Positions 22,121 through 32,256 of a DNA stretch of 64,000 nucleotides are shown here, one piece after another; the first letter of the stretch is position 1; each line of letters begins with the position of its first letter. The notes beneath the pieces were generated by a model that worked only from the letters and a program-made list of their open reading frames with translations, was not told the DNA's origin and searched no databases. The stretch comes from Harmothoe impar (taxonomy: Eukaryota; Annelida; Polychaeta; Phyllodocida; Polynoidae), in assembly GCA_947462335.1 (NCBI GenBank), contig OX381720.1, positions 61,153,946 through 61,217,945 on the forward strand, given 5' to 3'. The translations under genes were made by a program, and so were the position numbers.

Positions 22121-25093
22121 ATAGAATCCTGCTTGGGGCCACAATCATTGAGTTGGTGATAAGAAAGGAGAGGGAGCTGGCAAAGGAGGGGGTGGGGTAG
22201 AGGGAGGGGGCAGGAGAAGAACAAAGTCAGGTGGCTTATCAGTGAGAGTCCATTGTGGCATGTTGACTGCTCCTCAACTTCATGACAGTGTTAACAATTA
22301 ACAATGTCTGGTAGAAAAGTACCTCAGCTCTGGTCTTCACCTCATAAAATGGGAAACACATAGGTCACCTCTCTCCACTAGGCCAAAGAAAGAAAAGTGT
22401 CTAGCAAACCAGTGTCGGGTACCCCTATTCGTCTAAAATTCTGGGACATTTTGCTATTTGCCGTCTTTTACGATTTGTAAATCAGACAATTATTAAGGAT
22501 TTTAGGGCAATAACACTAAAGCCAGGCCTAAAAATGTGATTAAAAAAAAAAGAGTTAAAAAAAAGAAAAAGAATCCGACCAGCCGGGTCTGCTTTGTCAG
22601 ACCATGTTACAGGAAACCTTTTTTTTTAAATATAGCCTTAGCCCTGTAAAAGCATTTTTCAGCTTGAGTCTCTTCATATGTTTGAAGAAAGCGGGGGAAA
22701 TCATTACTGGAGGTCCAACCTGCCGCATGCTTCCCCAGTATACCACTGGACACAAAAAATGATATTTGTTATGTTATCATTATATTCCATGCCTCGTCCG
22801 AAGATAAAACCAAAGAAGAAAAATACAGATCACAACAGAATAGGGGGGGGGGGTAAATCACAATGTGCACCAGGAATCATGTAGCGTATCTAGTTCGCAT
22901 GTTGTCCCACCCAGTCATGTGTGTTATCATAAAAGCCAACACCACCATAAACAGATAATCAGCCCCACCCCTCCACTCATTATAGTTATGTTTTACATTC
23001 CTCCCGGGCGGGTGTGTAAATATGTTGCCTGCTGCAGACATGAGGGGTGGGGGTTATCTGCCTACACAGGTCTCTGTGTTACTTGTAGATAATATGTTTA
23101 CAATTCCTCATTTCTGCCTGAATGGTTCCAGCCTTGGTGGCGCACAATGGTTCCTGCTTCTGCCACACAGGATCCTGAACCACTCCACCCACCATATCGC
23201 AAGGCGGCCTCTTTTTAAAGATGGTATGTAAGCTAATAGACTTCCCAAAGAATTTCTTCAAAATGGAAATAATTTTAATGTCAAAGGTTTTAGCTATATA
23301 TTTATTTTAGCTGATATACAGTGCTCAATGTTCAATATATTTGTCCTGAAATGAATGATTCGAGATAGAAAACAATGTTGCTTATTCACCTCACTGGCTC
23401 AGTGTCCCCCCTATGTGAGCATAATGCGAACTAAGCTAAAAAGGAAAAGCACTGAACCATGTATAAACACAGAGGGAGTTTTAGTGTTGACCAACAGTTA
23501 AAATGATTGCACTAAATATGCTAATTTGATAGATTTAGATATATCCCATACTTTTAAAAGCAAGGGAGTATTCATAGCATGGGATGTACAATAGTATTAT
23601 GGCATCAATAGAAAATTTACAGATTGTAGGTGACATACCATCTTTAAGTCTCCTGTGTTTGATTGTGTAGGTGTGCAGCATCTAAATGTCCCTTAGTACC
23701 CCCTTTGTGTCTGCAGCACTTATATGTTCAAAGAAGGTCCTCGTGTTGGTATATTGTTGAGGAATGATTGCTATTGTTGCGACATGTCTTTGTTGTTCAG
23801 CTGTACTGAATCCCCTCTTTCTTCAAAAGATCGCAAAGAGTGGCCAGTCATACAAAGGGAGGACACTGAAGACAAAGATGCAATGATACAATGAAACAAC
23901 TGTGACACAATGTGAGAATCCACTGACCTTATTCATCCTCAAATGATGGTTTCATTGTATCTATTACTGTTTTTGAGGACTAATGCTCAAATTTCCTTTC
24001 CTAAAAGCAAAACAGTCTTTTTGATGTCGTCTAAACTTTGAATGCTGTTCCTCACAGTGTAAAAGCTGCAATTGCATATACTACTAACCCAAGGTAGCAG
24101 TTTCCCAATCCTCACAAACTGTTCACTGAATGCACTTTTGTATAAGGAAAGCCTCTATTCAGCTTTACTTGGCTTGTGGACCAGACGTAGGCCCGGTGAC
24201 CACCTGGCCCCCACCTGGTCACCATGGTTACCTCCTGGTACAGCGTCTGGTCACCATGACAACCATCAGGGTGTCCAGGTGACTCACCTGGCTGCTTCAT
24301 GACGTCACAGCTGCCAGAATAACAACTTGAACCACAACTACATATGTGGGGGGAAGGCTGAAAGCGTGATCTATTCTATAGACCAAAGCAGCAAGAAAGA
24401 GTGACTTTTCAGAAAAGTTGTAAATAAAGTTTTTAAACATTTCGCTAGTGTGACAGACAAATACATATATATATAACCTCAAAATCCCGCATTCTAATGT
24501 GCAACTTTTGAAAGACAATCGTCCTGCGGATCTCTTGATATGAGCGGTTTGCAAACATGGCCATTACAAACACTGTTATGAGGATTCTGCTAAAACTAAC
24601 ATGAACACAGCCTTATTATGAAAGGCACCCTTTCTTGCTGCATTGGTCTATAGTCTCCTGCTTTTCTTAAAGCCTGCCACATGAATTAGTACCTCCCCCT
24701 CCCTTCTATACTTTTATACCAATCAATCCCTATTACACACTAACCTATAATACACAATAACACTGCTCTTTAGCTGGAAGGCACAAGTTGCAATGATGGC
24801 ACACTGCTTACCATCCTAACTCAGGCCAGGCATCCCTAACCTCCCTCCTCCCTGAGGGAGACCTCCTCTAAGAGAGATCCCAGTGTGGTATCCTGAATGG
24901 ATCAGTCTTCTAGCCACCCACCACCCTCTGCTATAGGCATGTAACAGGGTCACTATGTCAACAGTAGAAGTAGAAGTGGACCAGAACTACACTAGTTTGT
25001 CCTTCATCCTGTCTCCTATCTCCCACCGTTATCTCACTAGTGGCCTTGAAGTCTGCTGCCTCTTCCCTCAATTCCCTCCCTCTGTCAAAAGTA

Positions 25094-25459
25094 CACTGAT
25101 ATTCCTAGGCTCCCTATACGCCTAACCTCTCAGTCAGTAGTGCCTTACCTAGTTAGTCATTTTTTGGCCCCCTATACGACCAACCTAGGTCAGTTATTAT
25201 TGTCAGGTTGGTCCCTACTGACCAACCCACCTTAGTCTTTTTTTCCCTGGGGGAGCCACTGAGTGGTCATGACAGGTGGCCCCAACTAGTGGTATACAAA
25301 TACAACACACCAATGATGGACCTAGGTTAGCCACTACTGACTGCCCCCTCGGTCATTTTCGAATATAACTTTGCCATTATGACTAACACTCATATGACCT
25401 AGGATACAACCTAGGATAGTCTGTACTGACTTACCCTTTCAATCTATGGATTTTCAGTG
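25094..25459. mobile_element. 366-bp MITE with TA target duplication, copy B only
   Basis: Copy A reads CAAAAGTAGTGGCACC. Copy B has the insert between TA (25092-25093) and TA (25460-25461). The insert starts CACTGATATTCC and ends GGATTTTCAGTG. The interior has repeated CCCTATACG, CCTAGGT and CTGAC motifs in both orientations. TA duplication points to the Tc1/mariner superfamily; there is no coding capacity. Confidence 0.65.
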
Positions 25460-26364
25460 TAGTGGCACCTGAGCAAACTAAAATGCTGTATGCCCCTTTT
25501 TCCTTTCCTCTGTTTCCCACTCGTATCGCACTGTTTGCCTTCCTGTCTCTTCCCCACATATTACATACCTCCCTCTGTTACTGTTTCCCTCTCCCAGTGT
25601 AAGGACTCACCCCTAACGAAAGAAGGAATGACCTTGTGAACCATGCCTGGAAGTCACAAACCAGGCATAGTCTCCCAATGACATATTATAACTTGACATG
25701 ACTATTCTGCAGACATGTTTGTATTTAATGGTGTCAGCGCCAGGCAAACTATTTGTAAGAATGCATTTTAAGACTATGCATGGTTTGAAAATGTCTAGGC
25801 ACAGCTTGCAAGGTCGTCCCAATGATCACATCTGACCTACTGCAGACAGGATAGTATTTGGTAGTGCTTTCTTCAGGCAAACTATTTTTAAGACAACACC
25901 CTGTATGCATTTTAAGACTGTACACAGTTTAAAAATGTCTTGGCAAGGTCGTATAAATGAGCACCCCTGACCTACCTGTGATGAGCCATGGGCACCACAA
26001 GGGAACAAAATGTCAGCTTCCAGTGTGTAACCCATTACTGTAGTTCCCTGACCTTGTGTCACACCTTTGCTCAGGTGCCTGTGACACACTTGGAGGCACC
26101 TTGACTGGGACCAGGCCTGGCTGGGAGTCAAAGGCCTCCCTCGTACTGCTCCTTTACAGGATAATCCACCCAGTGGTAACTGTGTAGACAAAGCCAGAAG
26201 CCCTCTCCATGGCCCATTCACTGCCTCTCCAGGGAGGTAGCGGTGACACAAGGCCCTCAGACACTGCTTGTCATTATGGCAATGTTATACACCGTGTTCT
26301 ATTTATATTCAGTCCTCTGATTAATTTCAGGATTTTAACATGAAGAAAAAAAAGAAAAAAAGGG

Positions 26365-27360
26365 GCGATTTCACCCTATTCTAGCTATAACAGAGCCCAC
26401 TGTTCTATTTGGTATCATGACAACTAGTTGTAGGACTATAGCTATTCTATGGTAGTGATGAAACATTACTACTGTTTCAGAGAGTAAAAGCACACTGCTT
26501 TGTCTTGAAACACTTGGAATATGATAGTCCAAGGTCAACAGTTTCTGAGCACTATTACTGCATTAGGTTTGACCTGGTTTTCTTGGACTTGAGGTCAGGG
26601 TCGATGGAGGGGTGATAGAAGGTTGGTATTCTGTGCCCTGCCCTATTTACCCTATTTACCCACTTCATTTTCTAATAAGAGAAACCTGATAGAAATTTCA
26701 GCCTGGGCTGGTCACATGGGTTGGAGTTTGGATTGGTTTTGGTTTGCAGTAGCGGGAGCCAGCCTAGCAGGGGGTCTGGTGAGGAAATTGCATTCATCTG
26801 AGGTGGGGGGGGGGTTGTGAAGCAGTATGAAGACTAAAGTAAGTGATGGTCAAATTATAAAATACACAACAATAGAAGGTGTGATTTCACCCTATTCTAG
26901 CTATAACAGAGCCCACTATTCTATTTGGTATCATGACAACTACACTGTTAGAAGTAAGTAGTGTTCCTGTACAGCAAATCCTGGGGCCAACTTTGGTTCC
27001 GGTTACTGTACAGCAGAATTAATTATAAAACCAAATCTGAAGGTCCTCGGTTATTACTGCATTAGGTTTGGCCTGGTTTTCTATGACTTGAGGTAAAGGT
27101 CGAGGGAGGGGTGATAGAAGGGTGGTAGTCTGTGCCCTGCCCTGTTTACCCTATTTCCCCATTTCATTTTCTAATAAGAGAAACCTGATTGAAATTTCAG
27201 CCTAGGCTGGTCACATAGGTTGGAACTTTGATTGGTTTTGGTTTGCAGTAGCGGAGGTCATCCTAGCAGGGGGTCTGGTGAGGAAATTGCATTCATCTGA
27301 GGGGGGGGGGGGGTTGTGAAGCGGTATGAAGACTAAAGTAAGTGATGGTCAAATTATAAA
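26365..27360 (+). repeat. Local tandem duplication inside copy B
   Basis: The stretch from GATTTCACCCTATTCTAGCT to the G-run and GACTAAAGTAAGTGATGG occurs twice, at about 26367-26862 and 26883-27355; copy A has it once. In the second repeat, about 26943-27050 is replaced by a sequence beginning TACACTGTTAGAAG that looks like one end of a TA-flanked DNA element. Confidence 0.7.
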
Positions 27361-28112
27361 ATGCGTTTCACTGCTTCCTCTCAGATAGCTCTTATATTTT
27401 AGTGAAGAAAGATTTTGGAGCACTTCTTTTTTACACACAGAATCACAAGCAGCTCTTTTGGTGTGATAGGACCCTGCCCCCCCCCCCCCCCCCCCACACA
27501 CACACACCACGAGCACCCCTCAGATTGCTTGCTTACAGACCACATAAACCAGTAGGGACTGAGATATGAGTCTCTATAGGGTAAGGCAGGGTGGATATAT
27601 TCAATGACCTAGAGCTTATCAGCATTTATATATTACATTACATTACCTACAATATCTTAAAGAGGAATGGAAAAGGTCTAATATATATCCAGACCTTACC
27701 CTATACTCCTAGTTCTGCTGCCCTGACACCAATTGTTTATGAGAACATGATTCTACCACAGGACTGGGATAAGAAGGACTTCTAGTGTGACCTCTAACTG
27801 ATACCACCAACACCAAGATCTGCCCTTATGGAAATGAAGACAATCTATTGGCGCCAGGCAACTTTCAGGGGCACCACACCGACTAACCCCCTTCCCACGT
27901 CATCCCAATCTCAACCCCTCCTCCTTAAGATATGGCTCCATACTTGCTGACCTGTGACAGGGATGAGCTTTGATCCAGAACTCTGCACTCAGAGTGTGGG
28001 AACACATTTGTCAGAGAGATTGTGATTTCTGGATTGAGAGCACATGAGATAATGCAGTCAGTGGGCAGCTTGAGTAGCAAAAATCACTTTAAAGGGGAGT
28101 GGAGGGGCAGAT

Positions 28113-28552
28113 AGTAGTATAGTATGTATCGGAACGGGACTATAGTTAACTACTGTTTATTACTCAATCGACATGCAGCCAATCAGAGGCCTCCATTTGG
28201 TCACGTGACCCGTTGCCATGGTAACGTGACCTACTTAGGGCTCTCAGCCAATCAGAAGCCAGCATTCTGGGTGACCTACTGACCTACTTAGAAGCTCTCA
28301 GCCAATCAGAGGCCGGCATTCTGGTAACCATGGTAACGTGACCTACTTACGTCACGTGACCTACTTAGGCTCAGCCAATCAGAAGCCGGCATTCTGGTAA
28401 CTAGGGTAACGTGACCTACTTAGGGTTTGTTTGTAAACAACACCACGTGGCTCTCTTGTTTGTAAACAACACCACGTGACACGTGACTGTTTGTAAACAA
28501 ACAAACAAAAAAAAGTTATGTAACTTATATATAGAAATAAAAACACAACAAG
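28113..28552 (+). repeat. Left terminal inverted repeat of the Polinton
   Basis: About 440 bp nearly identical to the complement of 38212-38631. The main difference is about 20 extra bases near the inner end (A-rich, around 28500-28520). It contains three imperfect copies of a unit with CTCAGCCAATCAGA, GGCATTCTGG and GGTAACGTGACCTACTTA. CACGTG boxes and two GTTTGTAAACAACACCACGTG repeats lie inward. Confidence 0.92.
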
Positions 28553-28572
28553 ATAATTTCTTTTCTTTTCAT

Positions 28573-28585
28573 TTTATTCTTTATT
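28573..28585 (-). terminator. Tandem AATAAA poly(A) signals for the minus-strand genes
   Basis: TTTATT occurs at 28573-28578 and 28580-28585, reading AATAAAGAATAAA on the minus strand. They lie 30-40 bp beyond the last minus-strand stop codon (28615) and at the inner edge of the terminal repeat, as expected for a shared 3' end. Confidence 0.5.
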
Positions 28586-28614
28586 TTCATTTCAATCAGA
28601 AAAAACACACAAGT

Positions 28615-28914
28615 TTATGCTTTTTTAGCTTGCTTCTTCGATTTGCAGCAACTCAACAGGCCGCAAAGTCTCACGCCGCCGTCACTCGCACCACCACACC
28701 CCGGACGACTTCTCTCCAATAGACATTGCACGACTTTGGATAAATCCAACACCATTTCGGCAAGGCAGAGAATCTTTGCCTCCATGAAACGGCCGCCATC
28801 GCAACAACCCGTCACAACAGCATCATCGATAGCTTCTGACTCACGGCCCGGTCGCTCAGCTTTGGGATTTTGCTCATGCGCATGACGCACTTCTTGGGGT
28901 TTCTTGTTCGACAT
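28615..28914 (-). CDS. Hypothetical 99-aa protein, last minus-strand ORF of the Polinton
   Basis: It starts at an ATG (28914) inside the end of the protease gene, which it overlaps by 103 nt in another frame, and ends just before the poly(A) signals. The product has a charged N-terminal half, a helical stretch around MVLDLSKVVQCLLERS, and a Cys then Lys-rich tail ending SCCKSKKQAKKA. I do not recognise it. It may be a real small late gene or an open frame by chance. Its position, ATG start and fit to the 3' signal favour real; the antisense frame over much of the same DNA weakens that. Confidence 0.4.
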   Translation of the reverse strand: MSNKKPQEVRHAHEQNPKAERPGRESEAIDDAVVTGCCDGGRFMEAKILCLAEMVLDLSKVVQCLLERSRPGCGGASDGGVRLCGLLSCCKSKKQAKKA

Positions 28915-29264
28915 GCTTCAATTAGGAAATGAACGCAATGAGGTCCACAGGTGTCAGCAGAAGTGTCTTGTAGTTGAATGCGGTTTCTTTGCCACTTGAA
29001 TGGAGCAGAGCGTTCCACGAAAGACAAGAACTCCGCACTCAGCGGCGGTAAGCCGAAGGAATCAAAGTAGTACACTTCACCCGTGCTCGACACGTAGAAC
29101 GCCACCCAATGCTGACCTGGTAAATGTTGCGGATCTGTGTTGCTCACGAAACAAGTGTCTTTGATAGGGTGCTTCGGAATAGTGTCACAAGAGAAAACGC
29201 CCAGGAAACGATGTTTTGTGTGAACGTTTTCCTTCAACACTCTGCTTATTTCAAGCGTGTTCAT
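28812..29264 (-). CDS. Adenain-like cysteine protease (Polinton PRO)
   Basis: A 150-aa protein of the adenovirus protease/Ulp1 family, which in these elements is thought to mature the capsid proteins. The catalytic order is visible: His52 in GQHWVAFYV, Asp68 in VYYFDSFG, Gln99 in IQLQD, and Cys106 in TSADTCGPHC. A Trp follows the His, as in the family. The start at 29264 is chosen because it is the first ATG giving a family-like N-terminus; the open frame continues 63 codons upstream but that part lies over the end of the major capsid gene in another frame. The length is short compared with adenovirus adenain (about 200 aa). All catalytic residues are present, so this gene looks intact. Confidence 0.88.
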   Translation of the reverse strand: MNTLEISRVLKENVHTKHRFLGVFSCDTIPKHPIKDTCFVSNTDPQHLPGQHWVAFYVSSTGEVYYFDSFGLPPLSAEFLSFVERSAPFKWQRNRIQLQDTSADTCGPHCVHFLIEACRTRNPKKCVMRMSKIPKLSDRAVSQKLSMMLL

Positions 29265-29293
29265 ACGATACGCCAAGTACCGCCGTCTTGTCT

Positions 29294-30601
29294 TCAGTTC
29301 ATGTGGTAGTCGGTGACGGGGTGTCGATCTCGGGTCAGCTCGACGACGTTGTCGTACACCAAGTAGAGTAGCACCGTTGTTGTCGCTTGTAGCGCCGAGC
29401 GGAAACTGACTTCCACCCTCAGCTGACCCGCTCTTATAAGGTTCACGCGACACCCGTCGTGCGATCTGTCTGGGGTTAAGTCGAGGGGGAACACCGTGTA
29501 ACCGTTCAGGAATTGATCGTATGAAATACCGCAGGAGCGCGCGCCCTCGTACATCCCCGTTTCCGTGTGTAGCGCCAAGTACTCTCTCACGGCCGCTTTG
29601 GTCTTAAAGTCGGGCACTTAGGCGTCGTTCGGCACTTTCTGATCGTTCACTATCACTTGAAGCGAGCTGATGTCGTAATGCTTCATCTCGAACGGGTTCT
29701 TGGTGTAGCTACCGTTGAAGGCGTCGTGGTCAAGGAAGCAAATCATCATCGACTTGGGAAGCTGGCCTGTGTTGGAGTGCGTGTAGCTGTGATCTCTGTT
29801 ACCTTGAGGGATGGCGTACGTCGTCACCTCCACTCTGTTCACCGGGTAGTCGAAGGGCCCGTGTTCTATCACCGCTCTCTCGTGCGTTTCCGCTACAGCG
29901 TCCGCCACCAGCACGCGTCGCACGTAGAGCTTTGCTTTGTAGATCTTCAAGCTGTAGCCTCCGTCAGCGGCGCACATCAGATAGAAAGAGGGCGCCGCTT
30001 GTTTCAGAGTGAGATTGATTTCTGTCTCTCCAACGATGAGCTTCGGTTGATGAGCCAGGTCAAAGTGCAGTCGCGCCATCAGCGAAAAGCGCTTGTTGGA
30101 GATTAGCTTCTTGCGCGCTTTGTACCCCGCATTCGCGTCAGTCAACGTGTCAAACTGACCGGGCGTATCTTCATGCCACCCCTGGGCGCTCATGACGCCG
30201 TCCTTCACGTCTTTGTTGTAGTTGAGTAACCCTTCCAAGTAAGCTCGGTAAGGGTAGGTCTCGGTGTTGCCAGACACTTTGAAACCGCCGATGGAGACTT
30301 GGACGTCTTTGAAGAGCGAGTGAGCCAAGTTGTTCACCGGAGCTACCGCGTCGGTGTCCTCGATCGCCGCTCCGTTCGCTTTCAGCACTTGACATTCCAG
30401 ATGAAGGTAATTCTCGTTCAGGTCTGTGTACTCTTGCGACTTGTTGATGGTGAAATTTATGTTACCTCCATCCTCTAAAGAGTTTTTTGTTTCTATCCCC
30501 AGGAAAGACGACTTTAAGATAGTAGTCTGAGTCGGCGCTACGGTGTGCAGGTCGAGCTCAGAGAGCGCGCACTCGTTACTGCTCTCGTGTACGTAAGCCA
30601 T
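29294..30601 (-). pseudogene. Major capsid protein (double jelly-roll, hexon-like), interrupted by one in-frame stop
   Basis: The first 327 codons (30601 to 29621) and the following 107 codons (to 29294) are in the same frame, separated only by a TAA at 29618-29620. Together they have the length and layout of Polinton major capsid proteins, relatives of which are annotated in invertebrate genomes as F54H12.2-like. The N-terminal part holds LLNYNKDVKDGVMSAQGWHE and FSLMARLHFDL, typical of the first jelly roll; the last part holds GYTVFPLDLTPD and LRVEVSF, the family C-terminus. The second part has no ATG of its own, since the codon after the stop is GTG. A TATA box precedes the gene. The gene is therefore inactivated by a single nonsense change, or read through at low level; the rest of the frame is undamaged, so the lesion is recent. 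Confidence 0.88.
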
Positions 30602-30651
30602 TGTGTTCTCTCTTCACGCGGCTGACAGACTGACGCCGGCCGCCTCCAGTC

Positions 30652-30664
30652 TTTTTATTTATAC
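30652..30664 (-). promoter_or_regulatory. TATA box of the major capsid gene
   Basis: The minus strand reads GGTATAAATAAAAAGACTGG, 51 to 63 bases upstream of the capsid ATG at 30601. A start of transcription near 30625-30630 would leave a short leader. Confidence 0.6.
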
Positions 30665-30680
30665 CTGAACGCCTAGGCGC

Positions 30681-31106
30681 TTACCGGTCAAATACATCCC
30701 CTCTACGTCTCTTGCAAGAGCCACTGCCCGTCTGAGGAGAATGCCAGCGACGTTTCGACCCTTTCTTAGACGCGACAGGCGTCTTTCCTCCCGAGAACGC
30801 CGTACTCGCCAGTCTCTTCAGAGCGCCTGCGCCTCGGTCTTTCACGCTGCTCTTTAAAGTCCGACCCGCCAGCACATCTTTAGCTACGCCCACACCGGCG
30901 CGGAGCAGCGTTTTTCCCACCGACTTCAATAGCGGGGTAGCCGAGCGCATCAGACCTAACAGAGCGCCGCCCAAACCGTGCCCGCTCTGGAAAGAGCGCC
31001 CGCTGTACACGTTGACGCCGTTGCCCAGCTGCGCGTTGTAGTAATCGCTGTACCCTCTGCCGACGGTGCGCCTGGGTGGAAAGTACGGAACGCGTTGACG
31101 CATCAT
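30681..31106 (-). CDS. pX-like basic, glycine-rich virion protein
   Basis: A 141-aa basic protein. A central stretch (residues about 43-90: GHGLGGALLGLMRSATPLLK, then GKTLLRAGVGVAKDVLAG) matches the small core/minor capsid proteins of Polintons and adintoviruses that resemble adenovirus pX. The C-terminus is rich in Lys and Arg (SKKGSKRRWHSPQTGS, CKRRR), fitting DNA or membrane contact. The start uses the first of two consecutive ATGs, 11 bp after the penton stop. It is probably a structural protein; the exact function is inferred from family position between the two capsid genes. Confidence 0.65.
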   Translation of the reverse strand: MMRQRVPYFPPRRTVGRGYSDYYNAQLGNGVNVYSGRSFQSGHGLGGALLGLMRSATPLLKSVGKTLLRAGVGVAKDVLAGRTLKSSVKDRGAGALKRLASTAFSGGKTPVASKKGSKRRWHSPQTGSGSCKRRRGDVFDR

Positions 31107-31117
31107 TTTTCTCTCTT

Positions 31118-32236
31118 TCAGCGCTCAATAGGTCTCAGATGAAGTGTCACGGTCACCTCGCCTCTACCGAATGGGATGGAATGACCGGATCGGTCTCTTA
31201 AATAGATGCCGACCTCGGTAAACCTCTTGGATTTCAAGGGGAAATAATCCAAATGGGGAAAACTGATAGCTTGCACGCCACCTCGACGCTTTCCGCCTCT
31301 GTCCACCGCCACGCAGCGCAACAGCGGCACTTGCATGTCGCCCACACGTCTCTCCTGGATCATGTCGGTGTATATGTACACAGAGTGCACGTCCCCGTAA
31401 ACATCCATCGAGTAGGCGCCGGTAGTCGGCGACGCGAAACACGTCTTCTCTCCGAAGCCTAGAACGCATGCGAGATGCTGACTCAGCAGGACAGCACAGT
31501 GTCTCGGCGGTTTGATGGTGACGCGTTTCGTCTTGGCGTCGTACGATAAGATCCGCATGGGTTTGAGCAAGAAGCTGTCGCCCTCTAGTCTGTCATCTCG
31601 CAACGTCTCACTCAAGCGCTCGATTAGGGTGTGGTTGCTTCCGGTGAAAATAGGAGGTATCTCGAATATGTTTGGCATGAAACTGCGCACTCCCATGTCT
31701 TTCTCCATCTCTTCGATCATCTGTCTTGCTTGATCGCTGATTGCCTTCTTCTTCACCGCCGGGGACAAGAACTGCTTGTATACGGCATTCGTCTGTCTCA
31801 AGTCGACCTCTCTCTTGAACCTTTTTGTTTCCGGTTTCAATTGCTGCTCTTCCGACGTGTCTGATATCTCTTCCACCGTTACATAGCTCGCTTCCTTCCA
31901 GCTCAGCGGGAATTTTGAGCTGAACGTTAGCTTGCTCAGACCATTCGCGTTTTTCATTCCCCTCCAGTCTACCTGTGTTTTTTTTCCTTCGGAGAATTTA
32001 GTTTCTTTTAAAACCTGGATCGCCTCCTCTAGCGAACCTTTGGTGCGCAGAGGAACAACGATGATCAAGTCGTCGTCGTGCACGTTAGTCCATTCTGTAG
32101 GGAGGATGATCTCAGTCAGAGCCGCTTCGTACGCTTCGGGCAGAAGGAGCGGCGAGTCGAAGTGAGTTCGGAAAGACGTCAAGCTGTTGTCAGGATAATA
32201 CTCCATAGAGCTGTTGCTAGGTAGAGTGATGTTCAT
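31118..32236 (-). CDS. Minor capsid protein (single jelly-roll, penton-like)
   Basis: 372 aa. The N-terminus (MNITLPSNSSMEYYPDNSLT) and the C-terminal domain (residues about 284-372, with SVYIYTDMIQ, VPLLRCVAV, and SIPFGRGEVTVTLHLRP) are those of the Polinton minor capsid protein thought to occupy capsid vertices. A charged central region (about 120-190) is variable in the family. The ATG at 32236 is chosen because the family motif starts there; the upstream open frame reads through a poly-T run and is Lys-rich, so it is unlikely to be translated. The gene is intact and lies between the integrase and pX genes, with 20 and 11 bp spacers. Confidence 0.85.
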   Translation of the reverse strand: MNITLPSNSSMEYYPDNSLTSFRTHFDSPLLLPEAYEAALTEIILPTEWTNVHDDDLIIVVPLRTKGSLEEAIQVLKETKFSEGKKTQVDWRGMKNANGLSKLTFSSKFPLSWKEASYVTVEEISDTSEEQQLKPETKRFKREVDLRQTNAVYKQFLSPAVKKKAISDQARQMIEEMEKDMGVRSFMPNIFEIPPIFTGSNHTLIERLSETLRDDRLEGDSFLLKPMRILSYDAKTKRVTIKPPRHCAVLLSQHLACVLGFGEKTCFASPTTGAYSMDVYGDVHSVYIYTDMIQERRVGDMQVPLLRCVAVDRGGKRRGGVQAISFPHLDYFPLKSKRFTEVGIYLRDRSGHSIPFGRGEVTVTLHLRPIER

Positions 32237-32256
32237 TTTTTTTTTTTTTTTTTTTT

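Noticed and set aside
28643..28885. 80-codon plus frame opposite the last minus-strand ORF
   Set aside because: No promoter or neighbour on this strand; the minus frame fits the poly(A) signals and gene order.
29294..29617. Separate 107-aa gene downstream of the capsid gene
   Set aside because: Same frame as the capsid gene, begins with GTG directly after its stop, and has the family's C-terminal motif; better read as one broken gene.
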